Made by a program: the position numbers and the translations under genes. This document shows, piece by piece, positions 12,491 through 26,640 of a DNA stretch of 64,000 nucleotides. Origin of the DNA: Pterois miles (lineage: Eukaryota; Chordata; Actinopteri; Perciformes; Scorpaenidae); the NCBI GenBank assembly GCA_947000775.1, contig CAMQGK010000110.1:25284501-25348500 (forward strand), given 5' to 3'. Position 1 is the first letter of the stretch, and the number at the start of each line of letters is the position of its first letter. The notes under the pieces were generated by a model that searched no databases, was not told the DNA's origin, and was given only the letters and a program-made list of their open reading frames with translations.

Positions 12491-14766
12491 AGATTGTATT
12501 TTTTACAATACACAGTGCTACCATGTGCTTCTTTACATGTCAGGTCAATAGATTGCATTCTGTGGTATCTACAATAAGATGTCTTGATATACAGTGAATT
12601 GCACTTTATATAAGATTAAATTCAATAAATGAGTATAAGAGGTTATCCTGCAGAATACAGCCAGAGGGATCAGGGTGTAACTCACATTTTAGCGATAGAT
12701 GTAATGCTGCTAGAGTGAACTGGAATGACGCATGCCATTTTTTTTTCTCTGAGTGAGGAAATAAAATATTTGCAGTTTGCATAATCTGGTTGAAAGTCAT
12801 ATATTTTAAGTGCTTGGAGATCCAATCATCACTACAGCATATGTCATGCAAGAACGCCATTAATCTGAAGATAAATATAGACCACTTGGCATGGTGATTA
12901 TTAAATAATCTATCAGCCACTCACATCACTGGTCTCATAGCCCTGAAACAGCTGTGGCAAACACCTCAGCAAGTGGAAAGCTTTACCTCGTATCTCAATA
13001 GTTCAGGTCAAATGAACACAACGTACCACAAGTCTGCACCCAAAGACAGATGGAGTATGATTTTCCATCAGGTAGTTACTATTATTGCTAAAAACAATAA
13101 AAAATAAAATAAAAATATAGAAACTGATTTGGTGAAATTGTTTATACGATTATATGGGACCGATGCCATTTTAGCAATACTTCTACATCAGCTAGTACAT
13201 GGTCAGTTTAGAAATGAATGTTACACAATAGCACTGCAATGTGTTCCAGGGATAAAACAGGAGATGCTACTTTTGCTAAAATAAAAATTGTAAAAAAGAG
13301 ATTATAATGTGCTCCGGTAACAGGACGTCAGGCTCAACTTCTCAGAGGCTGCAGATTTATCAACATATCAGTCCTTCAATAAGATAGAGACCAGTAACTA
13401 ATGTATGTAAACCTGTTACCATAGGAATAGTGGTACATAACCTTCAAATTAAATGAGCCACACTTTAACTGTGCGCATGAACACATGACAGCTGCTAGTA
13501 GGCATTTATGGCGCTGTGCACACGCATTAACATAGCAAACTTATATTTTCAGAAATTATCATATTAAGGTATTTTATTTATCTGCATCTGTATTACAAAA
13601 ATGCACTATTCTAATGAATGATAATCTGATACCAATTGCTGCCTAATTGATAGTAGCATCTTTATAATCATTATGATGGTTTCTCAGCTGGTTTTTCACA
13701 TTAGTGTCTATTTTGCTGTCTGTTTATTTTATCAATAAGCCAATGGAAATTTGTTTGTGTAATATTTAAAAAGCAGCACTTGAAACTGTTTATACATAGT
13801 GGGACTTTAGACAGCTTCACTCAGTGATCATCTCAGCTCACTTTTGCTTCCTGTCTTTTCAAGTCTTGCATGGTATGAAGACTTGATCTCCCCAAATAAA
13901 GAGAATCAGATGTGTAAGATTTTCCCTTTAGCTGCTCCTGTGTTTATTTGGGATATAATGAGGAGTGTCAGAAGTTTCCAACAGATCTAAACAGCTGCTC
14001 TGATCCAGTTAGCTCTTCTTCAAAGAATTTCTATCTTCTCCGCCACTGGTCATAAATCAAAATAAAACAGATGTCTCAATAAAAGGAGTCAACAGTTGAA
14101 CAGCAGTGAAAATTATGTTTTTGAATGGCTAATACCCAACACATATGAACTGAAGCAGAATATTTTGTCACATAAAAACATGAACATTTTAGAAATGATT
14201 ACATTCATCTTCTTTTTTTGAACTCAGTTTTATATATGATGACTGATCGCTAACGTCAGTCCCTGAGAAAACGCCCATTCATTTGAATGTGGGTAGTGTG
14301 TTTAGGTTTAGGATCGCAGGTCTTGCATTCTGGTTAGTAATTGAAAGTAAATATGTTTTTTTAATCTCTCAAGGAAGACAAGCAATCACTTGTACAAACT
14401 GCCATTCTAGCAGCATGGTGTCACACAAACGGGCCATTTAAAGTGACGCTCCCACACCGCAGCGCAACCCTGCCCTAATCGCCACCACGCTTGATTTTGT
14501 TTGAATGCGGCCTAACAGAAAGGTTGCAGTGCACTCCACGGTGGGTTGGCTGTCTGTAAGACTGTGCTGCCAGTGCGATTTTTTACATCTTAGGTCTAAT
14601 AATAGCAGAGCTGGCAGACTGGTCTCATAGGAGACAAAGTGACAAGCAGGTCAGCACGGTGGGTACAAGTGCAGCAGCACTGCTCTTTCACAGTTGCCAC
14701 TGATACACTGTGGGCAGACAGCTCAAATGAGCATATGTGGCACGTTTGCATACCGAGGCAAACCAT

Positions 14767-14885
<119 letters not shown>

Positions 14886-16339
14886 CACAAGCTCACTTTT
14901 CCCTGAACACAAAGTACATGTGTGAATTATTTTCTACGTCTAGCAAAGGCTCATCTTTTATTCCATTACATTCCAGACATCAGCCCCCATCAGTGTGTCT
15001 GTGAGTGGGCTTTGGCACGGGGCAGAGCAGATTGGCCCAGGAAAAGAGGCTTCTCCCAGAGGTGGCAGGGTAGCTCGACAGAGATGAACAGTCATTATTT
15101 CCTCCTTAAATGAGTTCAGTTTAGGTAAACGAGGGAGAAAAAAAAGATTAAATCAGAAAGAGAGGAGGAAAATTAGAGTCCGGTGGAAGAGATAATGCTG
15201 AGTGGGAGATGATGCGGAGGGAAAACAGAACAGAACAGGAAAACATGAGAAGTGCTTTCTATATAAGACAGATGGAGGGCGGACTATGTAAGACACGTGA
15301 GCTGTGTGCTGTCGGTTTTGTAATATTAGCAAATCTGATATTCATAATCTGCTTTCTGCACATGTAACGTAGAAAATATCCTGACAAAGTGCTTCCCTCC
15401 AAAAAACAAACTTGGCAAGGGGCACTGGGCAGGAGAATTAAATGATCGCCACTCCTTCACTTGTTGTGTATAGCTTCCATTTGATGTCTCTCCCTACTTG
15501 TTTCACTACGCAGTATGTCATATTGACACAGAAAACCTCATTTTCCTGTCTTCCAACTGAGAAAATTTGGAGACAGATTCCCCTGTAAAATATGACAGTC
15601 TAACTGCAGTCATTGAACATCTGCCAGGAATGAGTAAATAGAGAGATGTGAGGCAGTGAGCATGGGTTGATGCTTACACAGATGTTTTCAGTAATACCAT
15701 TAGATAATCCTTTAACTCCCCGAAAAACAAGATCATTACTGCTATTTCTGTGAGTATATCTAATCTATTTGTCGTGGCATTTATTCAAAAGCCTGATCCA
15801 TGAGTCATTATAGAAAGGCCTACAGCTTTATCACGATACAGACCCAAACTGCACAGCACAGCATAGCGGAGCACTCTTAAAAGAGCTGCGATCCAATTTA
15901 CAGAAACAAAACCATCAACGGTTATTGCAAGTGACTGCAGATATTGCTCTAGGAAGTGAAAAACTCAGGGCTAGGCCTACAACCAGGAATGGATCTAATC
16001 TCTATGGAGCTCTAAAAAACATAATACAGAAAACTAAATCCAGTTTGACACAGTGGTTATCAGATCTGTGAAAGTATCAAGACAGGAATCAGGATAAGGG
16101 ACCAAAGAGGACAGATAATGGGAGTATTAAGTGCTATTGTGCCTCTACAAGAACAGAACACTAATGCTTCGTTGAAGCTGCTGTTGTTGGCTGGAACGAT
16201 GCATTTGGCTCTTGTTTAGCTTTAGGTAAATGAATCACACAACAAGGGGTCATGGAAAGCCCATATGTGATTACCATAATACCACTATTATATTAACTTT
16301 TTCTTAACAATATGAAATAGTCATGAATAAATAAGCAAG

Positions 16340-16760
16340 CATTAAAAATGAAAAAGGTCCCATATTGTAGAGACCTTTTTGGATTACAAAGCAGGTTTAG
16401 GTGTACTGTGAAACTGTGAAATGCATACGGCCCATATTCAGAAACCTTTAAGTTTGTGATGTCACGACTATACAGTCAAGGGTAGAAGTGCTGTTAAACT
16501 CTGTAGTTTACACACAGTGAATCCTTGGCTGCAGTGACACTGGGGAGACACAGCACACATGCAGAAGACCAGAAAACGCTGACCAATCAGAGCAGACTGG
16601 GTGCTAAAGCAGTTTCATACAGTGGGTGAATACAGGTATATTCAGATGGACAGTATGAGAAAAATAATGTGTTTTTGAACATTCAAGCATTTAAACATGT
16701 TCTAGTAGAAACCCAAAATACAAATACAAACCTGAAAATGAGCATGCAATGCCCCCTTTC
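16340..16760 (-). repeat. MITE-like dispersed repeat, fuller copy
   Basis: The segment begins with AAGGTCCCATATTGTAG and ends with AACCTGAAAATGAGCATGCA then ATGCCCCC. Its reverse complement matches 9641-9790 at the end and at the CAGTCTGCTCTGATTGG block. There is no coding capacity. Confidence 0.6.
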
Positions 16761-18263
16761 AAGTTCTGGGAAGAAATAGCCTTCGCTGTAATTTACTAAA
16801 GTGGCTATAATCAATACTTTTAAACTATGAATCAAATCTGCAGTTCCTCTTACCTTTGGGTAAAGACGTGGGTATTTTCATCGAGGTGAGTGAGTTATAC
16901 TCATCAGGTGGACAGACACGACAAAGCAAAGGAATGCTAATGTTGCTACGCATCTGCTGGATATGTAAATTGGCAAATGTATGCTAATAAGTTTGTCATA
17001 TCAACTTGACAACATGTCAGTGTTTACAGCTCGTTTCACTGCCCAATTAGCCAATAAATCACTTTATTGTTATTTCTTGTTATTGTAGGTTTAAGAGTTT
17101 AATATTTGAAACTCAGCTTATCTGCTTCATCAGGACAGTGTAGGTGTGTGGACAGGCTGAAATTGCTGATAAAAAAAACACAACTGTCACCATGTTTTGA
17201 TTCAAATGTAGCTATCAGTAGACGAGCTGTTTGCTATTATGAAAAAAAAGTGACATCACCGACAGCTAGACTGACATTTATAGCATACAGTCAGACACAA
17301 AAGTAGGATAATGTTATGGGAAGATACCAGTAGATTAATTATGCAGTATTAACGAACATTTTATTCTAGCATAACTTTGTACGGATTAATGTGTAGCTGG
17401 CATTTGTAGATCTTAATGTCATATTCTTATCCGTAAATTGGACATCAGCCTTCAACGATTTATATATTTTGAACTGCTGACAGGTGTTCACTAATGCCAG
17501 AAGACATCAGTGACTAGTGTTGCAAACTGTCAAGATCCTCCTAATTTGTAAGGATCAACATCATAAACTAATTTAAATTTTGTAATATATTGCCCTTTGC
17601 TCCTTTGCTTAGTGACAGGTAATGATAGTCTACCACAGCTCTGTATGCTACCCTCCAAAAATGGTGGGGCACCCCTCAATGCTTTGCGATACCCTATTGG
17701 TCATTTCTTAATGCGTCATGGAAGTTCATCCATTCTAAACAGTCCATTTTGAACGTATTGGTTAAAGGTTAATGATTGGTGAACAAGGGTCGGCTATCAG
17801 TAAGAAAAAAGAAAAAAATGGCTAAATCAGCATTCTGAGTCTGTACTATGAGCGATGGGGTCGTATATGAACATACACATTTCTGCAAAAGTTCAAAGCT
17901 GATTAAGAAAACAGCTTTTGACAGAATATAAGAGACGCTGGTCAAAGTGGTTGAGACATAAGACAACAATGTAGGAAATCACTCAGGACACATAGAAATG
18001 AGGAGTACAAAAGAAACCAGCGAAAGTACATGAAATATGACAATTAAGGTATGATATTAATCCCACTTGACTTAATAGAATGATTTATAATGGGGCTGAG
18101 GCAGCACCTGGGTAAACAAATAAATATAACTGTTGGATACAAATAAAAAACACACATCTTAGAGGAGAAAATACAACCCCCCCCCCACATTTTTAAAATT
18201 TTATTTATTTATTTTTTGTTTGTTTTGTGTGTGCTGATAATACATATTCATATGTAAATGAGT

Positions 18264-18418
18264 GTGTGTATATATGTAGAGTATGCATATATGTATATAT
18301 ATACATGTTATATATATACACGTGTATATATACACATATATATATACATGTATATGTATATATATAATTATATATATACACGTTATATATACACGTATAT
18401 ATATACGTATATATACAC

Positions 18419-18497
<79 letters not shown>

Positions 18498-18600
18498 TAT
18501 AACAACTATGCGTATGTATATGATGTATGCATATACTGTATATGAAGGTAGATGTGAATGTGTGTATGTATACAAATGTATATATGTAAGCTTTTCTTCC
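18264..18600. repeat. TA/TATACACG-rich palindromic low-complexity tract
   Basis: It has a pure (AT) run at about 18421-18490, preceded by repeated self-complementary ATATATACACGT and TATACGTATA units. The whole stretch can fold on itself. Long tyrosine/isoleucine open frames here are artefacts of the repeat. A run of C (about 18178-18186) lies nearby. Confidence 0.97.
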
Positions 18601-20934
18601 TTTTTCTGCTGTTATCCATTTACTTTCTGATTTCATCTTACTCTTCTGTTTTAACGTACCACCCAGTGGTACATTAAAACACACACTACTGCAAATATTG
18701 GATATATTGTAGATTAATTCACAAGAAATGTGCAATAAAAGTATATTATAAAACACAGTACATCATTGCCTTTTATAGCCACAATCCTCATGACAAAAAT
18801 CTACTGTGAAAAATAATGATTACAACAAGTTCTTGTAGCGATTGATGAGGTCACATCCATCTCATACCTCTTTCCTTCCTCCCTAAGGCTTCCCTCCATC
18901 GTTCTGTCACTCTTCTCCCTCAAGTCATTTCACAGTCTCTCCTCTCTCGACACTTTCTCGAGCTTTTTGACTCCTTTCCTCTCTTCTTATGCTCCTTGTC
19001 ATAATTTCTCTGCGCTACTGTCTATCATTACATCTCTCACTTAATTTCTGGGAACGCCCACTCATTAGGATTTTTTTTCAATGCTTGATGAATTTGCCAG
19101 TGATTGAGTTGTCCTTCACTTATCCCCTAACAAAAAACGACTTTCTCATATTAGCTGCTGTTCTCTCTCTTCCCTTCCTATAATAGGAAATACAGTTACA
19201 TTAATCCTCAATAATCGCATTATGGAGTTATACTGTCTTTTGCTCTACTCCATTGTGCTTACTTAGGCTCTTTCATTTGGGTACATAACATATGTGAAGA
19301 CATTGCTAGAAAACTATGAATAGGGCAAAATATGAGAAAATATGAAAAACATATGTCCATGTTTTCATAATAGAAAAGTAGCAGCTTCATGTTCAGTGCA
19401 CTGTGTTCAAAATGTTAAATTATGTTTAATAATACACCAAATTCTCAGTGTTTCTATAGAAGCAGAACTTTTTTTGTTGTTGTTTTCATTCTCTCCAATT
19501 TGTGGGTGGTGCAATCCCAATTTATGTCCTTCAACTGGATGAGCAATGTCAGTGGAATTACTGTGAAAAGACATTTTAAAAGCATATGTAATATTCTTCC
19601 CGTATATTCTTTCCAGGCTGTGCATAATATTACACGGCTCTCTGTGGGTGCCAATTACATGGACATGTGCCTGGGACTGTGCCATCCGAAATGAGAGCGA
19701 TTATGGCCGATCTGACTGACTGCGCTGGAGACAGAACAGAGGGGAAACGAGAGACTGTGACCTTCAGGACTAAGCATTGCTTATCTCTTCTACACACTGC
19801 TGAGAAAGGGGAAAATGTGTTTAAATCATTACTTCATAAATTCGAAGTATCCGGTCTAAGATGGCACCAGTCGAATGAATGCCTTCACCTGAGTGTTCTC
19901 ATTAATATCTTCACAATTCATTTGGAGGTCAAAGGCCGGGCATCACGAATACACACTCACAACCTCCATCTGGCTCGCACAGTATAGCCAAAGTGACATG
20001 TTATTATTCTTACTGTACCTCTAAAGGGAATCAATTGTACTTCCATGACAGCTGAGGCAATTTCTATGGTGCTATCTGCCAAGATATCATATTACACAGG
20101 GTCAGCACCTATCAGGATTTCCAGTCTGCCCAGGCATGATGTCCCCACAGAAGAGACGTGATTAGCAAAATCAGACAAAACCAGTAGGGACCTTGGTGGT
20201 CCTCCAGATCCTTCTTTGTCTGTGAGGTGCAAAGGGACGTAGGTGTGGCGGATTCACTTTACACTGTCCCGTACTTCTATCTGCCACAGCGAATCAATTC
20301 ACCTGAGCTGGCCTCTGTCATGCCATCACCAGGAGGTGACCAGTACCTGCTATGTCAATGCTACTTGAGGAAGTTGCAACGACACTCCTGAGTTTGCCCT
20401 CTGCTTTCTCTTTTCCTGCTCTCAACTCTGATGTGTGTATCATTTCTAAAAGACTGAGTATGTAAGACAGATAAACGGTTTGCTGCTGGGTTCGCCCCAA
20501 AAGCAAATACAACAGAAAATATAGCCGCAAGTGGCGATAGACCTTTGACACTTTCCGACACCTGCATTAAAGATAACTAACAACTGGACAGATGCTCATT
20601 CATTTATGACCAAATCTGTTTCACCTCTTAATGGTCGACTTGAGTGAAACTCAGGTTCACATATTCTGTATATACTGTATTCTATATACAGTATATACAG
20701 TCATACAGCATAGATATACACACATACTTCTCTACACATACACTCCTGTTTATACCTCTGTATACTACACTTACATTCAGTTAATCCATTTGAAGTACTG
20801 CCTTCCAGAAGTTTATCTACATTACTTATTTTATATTTATATGATTTATATGATTTTTTTAATGACTTTAATTTTATGTCTTTGATTCTCATTTTATACT
20901 TGTGTGATCTTCCTTTTTTTATATATTAATTTTA

Positions 20935-21040
20935 ATGAGCATTGCTGAAGGGTACCTGAGACCCAAGATTTTCATTGCCGATGACCGCTTGCAGTAATTG
21001 TGCATCTGACGAAAAAAATAAAAATAAATAAATAAATTTG
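20935..21040 (+). repeat. non-LTR retroposon 3' end with A-rich tail
   Basis: CCAAGATTTTCATTGCCGAT is followed by TGCATCTGACGAAAAAAAT and an (AAAT)n-like tail ending near 21038. The arrangement fits the 3' end of a LINE or SINE. No coding part is visible upstream. Confidence 0.4.
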
Positions 21041-21766
21041 AGGTTGGATTCCAGGTAGTTACATCGGTTGTGGAGATTGTTCTACTAATGTGCTGAGCAG
21101 CGCCCTTTTAAAGTTCATTGGTCAACATCTTCAAAACGCAATGAGATGTCAGCAAGCTTTTGATAATTTTAATGAGCTTAGACCAATAAAGATCCAAGCA
21201 AAATTTGGTACAAATCGGAGCTAAGGATTAGGAGGAAATGTCAAAAATGTGTTCTAGTCAGGTGGATTTTTCTGCAGAGTAAAGAGAGATGTCAGAAATA
21301 GGACCGCATAGGAGTTGTGACTTTTCGAAGTTGAACATTTTGACTTTTCAACATTTTGACTTTTAATTTTCGTGCCCCCAATGGGCCGATTTGGGGTCAT
21401 ATTTGTTGAGCATTGGCACACTACTTCCAATCATTAGTGAAAATGTATGGACAAATTGCTCCCCTCTAAGTACAAATTTGGCAAGAGGTGCTGGGCAGGA
21501 TGTTTAACCTTTCTCCTCTTAGTCCTCAGGCATGTCTCCATGTCCGTCTTTCCATCTGGGCAGATTGTAGGACATCACACGGTGGAACAGAAAAAGCTGA
21601 CAGGTTTCTACAGGGTTTGCAGGTCGCTCTGCAGTTTGCAGTTGGTTGGCGGTCGCTGATGATGAGATACTGTTGGCCTTCCACATAAGCTCCGGGTGGG
21701 CAGTAAGGGTGTGCCTGGCAGGAGAGCTAATTAGACAGCACATGGCTGGATGTGCGAGCCGGGGGC

Positions 21767-21816
21767 TCATATATGAATACCTCATACATGAGGATCCCGT
21801 ATAGCTGACGGGATCC
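21767..21816. other. three adjacent short palindromes
   Basis: In 50 bp there are TCATATATGA (21767-21776, perfect palindrome), CCTCAT-AC-ATGAGG (21780-21793) and GGATCCCGT-7 nt-ACGGGATCC (21792-21816, perfect 9-bp arms). No protein or RNA family is assigned. They could be remnant element ends, a structured site, or chance. Confidence 0.6.
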
Positions 21817-23929
21817 GAGAGCAGACAGAAGTTAGAGTCAAAACAGACACATAGCCACGGTGCACATATGCACAAATACACACACTGACTCCCTCACTTA
21901 CACTCAGATCTGTTGCTACAGCTCAGCTGCGCTGTGGGCGCCACGAGAACTGTGACAATGTGAGGGCAAGAAGGCGTTGGAGGCTCCTACCAGGCTCTTT
22001 CCTAATGGTGGAGTTGACATTTACCCCGGGAGGCTGTGGGCTGTGGCTCCCACAGAAATGATTCAACCCTCCGTGCAGAATATAGAGGAATCTATTCTGA
22101 TGAAGACGGCTATGGTGAAGGACCCGCAGATGTCTGGGGGCTATGTCCTGCATACTGTACCTTAATTTACCAACACACTGTATCTGACATGACTGTTACT
22201 TGAGCTATCTAGGGCCTATGTTGACAGATACCTAGGATAGTACATGATGAAGAGAGACAGAAAACAGACACGGTATGTCAGTGGGATCACTAAGTGTCTC
22301 CTATCACATGTTTTGTTGAATCATACGTACAAGCTCACAACTCCTCCAGAAGAACTGCCTCCACACCAGCTCTCAGTATTGATCGGACCTCACTGAATCC
22401 CGATGATGTTCTCGCAGTCATGTTTCTGTTGGTCACACATTTTTTAGACATTTGTCTTTGCACTTCTCTGCTATTTCAGAGCTCCGTATTATTTCAGTGT
22501 TAAACACCTACATCACAAAAATGCAGCCTGTCAATCCTGATAATCTGGACAATCTTTGATATGGCTCGTTAAAAACATTCTAATCTAATATATAATGTTT
22601 ACCATGTTCTCTATCTTAGTTTAGCATTCACATTAAACTGAAACTACAGCTGGGCTTGATGACAATGTTTGATAGATTTGGTTAAAATACTGGAAGCTGG
22701 CTTGTGTCAGACATCTGAAGATTTTAATGTCCAGCCATTGCGACCCAATTCACAATAGTATATAAATTGAATTTGTGCATAAATAAACATTCGTGACCAT
22801 TTTTACCACCACTTCTCCATCACATTATATCATCTACAGTTGGTAAACGAGATGTTGAAGAGAAATGTTTTATAAATAAAATAAATGCATTTAGACAGAG
22901 GAAACAGGCTCTCGTTTTTTCCCCCTCTCATCAATAATAACAAACATATGAACGAATGCTTGATAGCCTTTCATATTAGATTCAATATTTTAAGTAGAAT
23001 ACAGAACAATACAACCATTAAGGCTCCCTCTTGTGGCTCAAAGCTGTACTGCAGATATACATCTTAAAATAAAAAGACTATGGAGGATATTCTTAGCAAC
23101 CCTAACAAAATCTCCTGGCACCCACCTGTGGTTTCCGACCCAGTCTTTGGGAAAGACTGTTTTAATAGATGGCTGTTATTTGTTTAAGTCCCACACTGAA
23201 AACACTGTTGACAAGCTAAAAAGTATCAGGGGTGGGAATTTGAAAGAGATTTTTAATGCAAGAAACAATATATTTACTTCAATTGAGTCTTTGCAGAGGT
23301 AGAAGGAAATGTGACGCTATACCCGTTCCGTGTCCGCCAACCAAGACAAACTGCAACTGTCCACAACGAGGAAGTACAAAACAGCAGAGGGTCCGAGTGG
23401 ATACAACTTCAACCCCCACTTATTAAATCCAACCTGGTAAACACTACACATACAGTAAGGTATGGAAACACATATTGTCAGGAAAAAACAGAGCAAGACA
23501 TCGTGGCTAAACCTGAATGCTAACTCTGTCATGGACAATAAACCTTATCATATTGTGGTATCGTGCGGTCAAGCCAACTGCCACTTGCGTCACTGTAGAA
23601 AATCAGCCAATGCTACAACAGTGGAGCCTCCATATACTGATATTTATGGGAAAGCTAGAAACAGACTTGTCAAAACCAGGGGAAGTATACAGGTGTGACT
23701 ACATCCGCTTTTCAAAATAAGGTCTTCACAAAAGGAACTGCATATACAAAATACGTATTTGGAAGTAAGATTGATTGGATTGTATTTGCCAGAAGTATAA
23801 ACGTTACATGTCCCTTATTAATTAAAAGCCAAATACCACTAATTGGTGAAGGGAAATTCGTTCAATTTTGGGTTGCTGGAAAAAAAAATAATAAATAATG
23901 CCTGATAATGACTGTAATATTTGACTTCA

Positions 23930-24143
23930 GGACATCTCTAACTACACATAAATGTGAAAAATCAAAGACTTTCCAAAGTAAAAGAAGTGTATGATTTGAC
24001 TTTTTCCCATGGTCCAGAGTTGAAAAATGTACCAAAAATCGCAATAAATCATAATATTGAATTGCAAATCAAATCAAATCAGCATCCCAATATTGTGATA
24101 TGAATCATGGAATCAGGAGATAGTTGTTTCATCCCAGCCCTGA
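23930..24143 (-). repeat. probable hAT-like MITE fragment
   Basis: Read on the minus strand, the right part starts CAGGGCTGGGATGAAAC and continues with AATCATGATTCATATCACAA-like sequence, a terminal pattern common in fish hAT-derived MITEs. The opposite end was not found. Confidence 0.4.
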
Positions 24144-24939
24144 AAAGCATGCACAAATGTTATGGTGCTTCACAAACACTTTTTTTCTTTAGAGCCAAAC
24201 ACTATTATATGATTACAGTGATTTGTTATGACTCCATCAGATCAGTGCTTTTGGAGGTTAAACACCATTTATGATGGTGCTTTGAGACTGTGAAAAATTG
24301 CAAATCGTTTACTCATCACTGTTTACTCAATGCCCGGGCTGGTTGGCCATGTCTGACAATGCGTAGGCTTCACTATCTTTATCCATAAAGCCACATTTTT
24401 GGGAAAGCTTCCTTTCTTATTCTTCATTCTATGTTAATCAGAAATATGGGCCTCATTATACTGTAGTATGAAGACCCAGGGTATTTTTTGCTGACTGTTA
24501 TTCTGCAGAAAAACTTGAAACTAAGTGAACTGGTAACCGGTGAGTAGGTTCAGGGCAACTGCCAGATCTGGGGACAATAAATATTCTGGTGACTGTTGAG
24601 GCTTTCCAGTAACGCATTACTTATTAATTTTAATTGTCTTGTCGATGTTTCCCTCTGTTCTGATATCTTATATCGTCTTCTCTTTTTTCTTCCTGTTAAA
24701 AACTACTTTTTAATGCAATTTTATATTCAACCTTTGATTCTCATGTATCGCTTGACAAAACAGATTCTGAATATAAAAGATCGATTCATACAAATATCAT
24801 GATGGTTACAAGTACAGTACTCCACAAAACCTCACACAATCATTGTTTACCTCAACTTCAACAATACACAAAAGCAACACTTGAGCCTTGAAATTTGGAA
24901 TAATCCACCAAGTGGCTCTCAGTCATGATGGGTAAAGAC

Positions 24940-25315
24940 CCTAGACTGTATATGACAAGTGGACAAAGTCACCATGATGTCACACATCGGTTTCTAGACT
25001 GCCGTTTTGAAGCCTTGACTTCAGCATTTTTGCAGTCGCCATCTTGGTTTTTGGCCGTTGCGAACAGACACGAGTACAACTGAACGCTGATGATTTTAAG
25101 GCAACCAAAATGTTAGGTTTCCTTTCATGAACAGAAAACACACTGAAATGGTTAAAGCTGAGACGAAAACATGGACAACACCCAGCCTGGACAATGCCGT
25201 AGTGGCGACCTGTCAATCACAAGGTAGCCACGCCCTAAACATATCCCGCTTTATCGTCCATAATTCAATAAATGAACATCATGCAGTACTGAAGAAGACT
25301 TGTAGGACAGAGTGT
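24940..25315 (-). repeat. dispersed repeat family A, copy 1 (partial)
   Basis: It shares blocks with copies at 27745-28229, 41868-42262 and 63489-64000: GACCTGTCAATCACAAGGT, GCCACGCCCTAAA and the AAGAAGACTTGTA region. It is in the orientation opposite to the 27745 copy. The left part contains ACTGTATATGACAAGTGGAC, matching the reverse complement of the 28229 end. Noncoding; probably a MITE. Confidence 0.65.
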
Positions 25316-26499
25316 AATCTCTCTGATCCTAGATTTAGGATTTTTTTATCTACCAATTAAAGATGTTGGTGTAATTTGTTGTTTAAAGCTCATCTGTGCC
25401 TCTTAAACTGGAGCGAAGGCTTGTTTCATCATAAAATGCCAATTCAGTTTATTTTACTACACTCAGTATCAATACAGCTTTATAGGAAGCCCTGGATACA
25501 TATATTAGAAACAGACAATAAAACAATAGCACTGTTAAAACGTGTACATTGTCTGTGATGTAGGATAAATACTCTGAAGACTCCTTTAGAGTCAGAGAAA
25601 GGAACGTTTCATTGGTTTTTGAAGGAGCCCTTTTGGCCTTTGGCTCAGCAAAGTTTCTGTTTAACCATCAATGTCAGAGAACAAGACCTCGGACTAGGTT
25701 ACAAGCCAGCATCTCAATGTAGAGGCCCAGGGTTTTTGTGCCAGGAGAACAGAGAGGGAACATTAAATGCTAGTGCTGTCCTCAGGACGGGGACGCAGCA
25801 ACATCGCCACACCCCCTGCATTCTGCTGCTCTCTTTACATCCCCCCACTGTCACAAAAGCAGTAGCAGTAAATATCGAACTTCATAAAAGATACTTTCAA
25901 AGCTAGGACGAGGCAGCTGGCATACCATCAAAAGCAATAAAACATATGGTACAGTGACAGCACATGCATCATTGCCTGCCTGCACAAGTTACCAGTTCTG
26001 AAAGCTTTTTCTTTTGTTTACTTGTGAAAGCAGAGTTCATATGTCTTTGAATTCCTGACAGTGTCAGCGCGGAGCGAGTAAAGAACGAAATGGAACGGAG
26101 AGGATCAGAAAAAGGAGGATGGCCGTGTAATAAATGGACTGCTGCTTTACATACTGTCACATGGTTATTTAGATGGCAGGCATCATAGGAATTAAATGTA
26201 CAGACCAATCTGCTTTCAGGTATCAAGTGGGCTCCCATCTCAAGGTGATCGGGTTTCTGTAGTCTGCACAGAATCCACAAAAGATATGGATTATAATGTA
26301 TGAAATCATCTGTATGTTTGAAATTAAATATGAAAATCCATGAATGTTATGGAGTTCTATTGATCTGCCATCTACAAAAGGTATCTACCTAAATATAATC
26401 TAATTCAGGAAAACAGCCTTGGCTCTAGCTTTAGGAAGTACATCATAATAACCCACATTTTAGCATCTCTACAGATACATACTATTTATGTTTTAATGT

Positions 26500-26640
26500 T
26501 ATGTCTATTTTAATGATCACCTTCAAGGCCAAGGGTGTTGGTTTGGATGGTAGGGTGCATGTCACTGGACTGTGGGAGGAAGCCGGAGAACCCGGAGAAA
26601 ACCTACTCTTAAATTTATCCCTGGTTGTAACGGAGAAAGA
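26500..26640 (-). repeat. degraded copy of the (GGAT)n-tailed SINE-like repeat
   Basis: On the minus strand it reads GGTTTTCTCCGGGTTCTCCG then GCTTCCTCCCACAGTCCAG and TGACATGCACC. This matches the middle block of the element at 44537-44890. Confidence 0.6.

Noticed and set aside
18201..18756. Tyr/Ile-rich open frames up to 183 codons
   Set aside because: They are translation of the TA-rich palindromic tract, with no protein character outside it.
19667..19987. 106-codon plus-strand open frame
   Set aside because: No recognisable protein and no ATG in good context; kept only as a possible conserved noncoding block.
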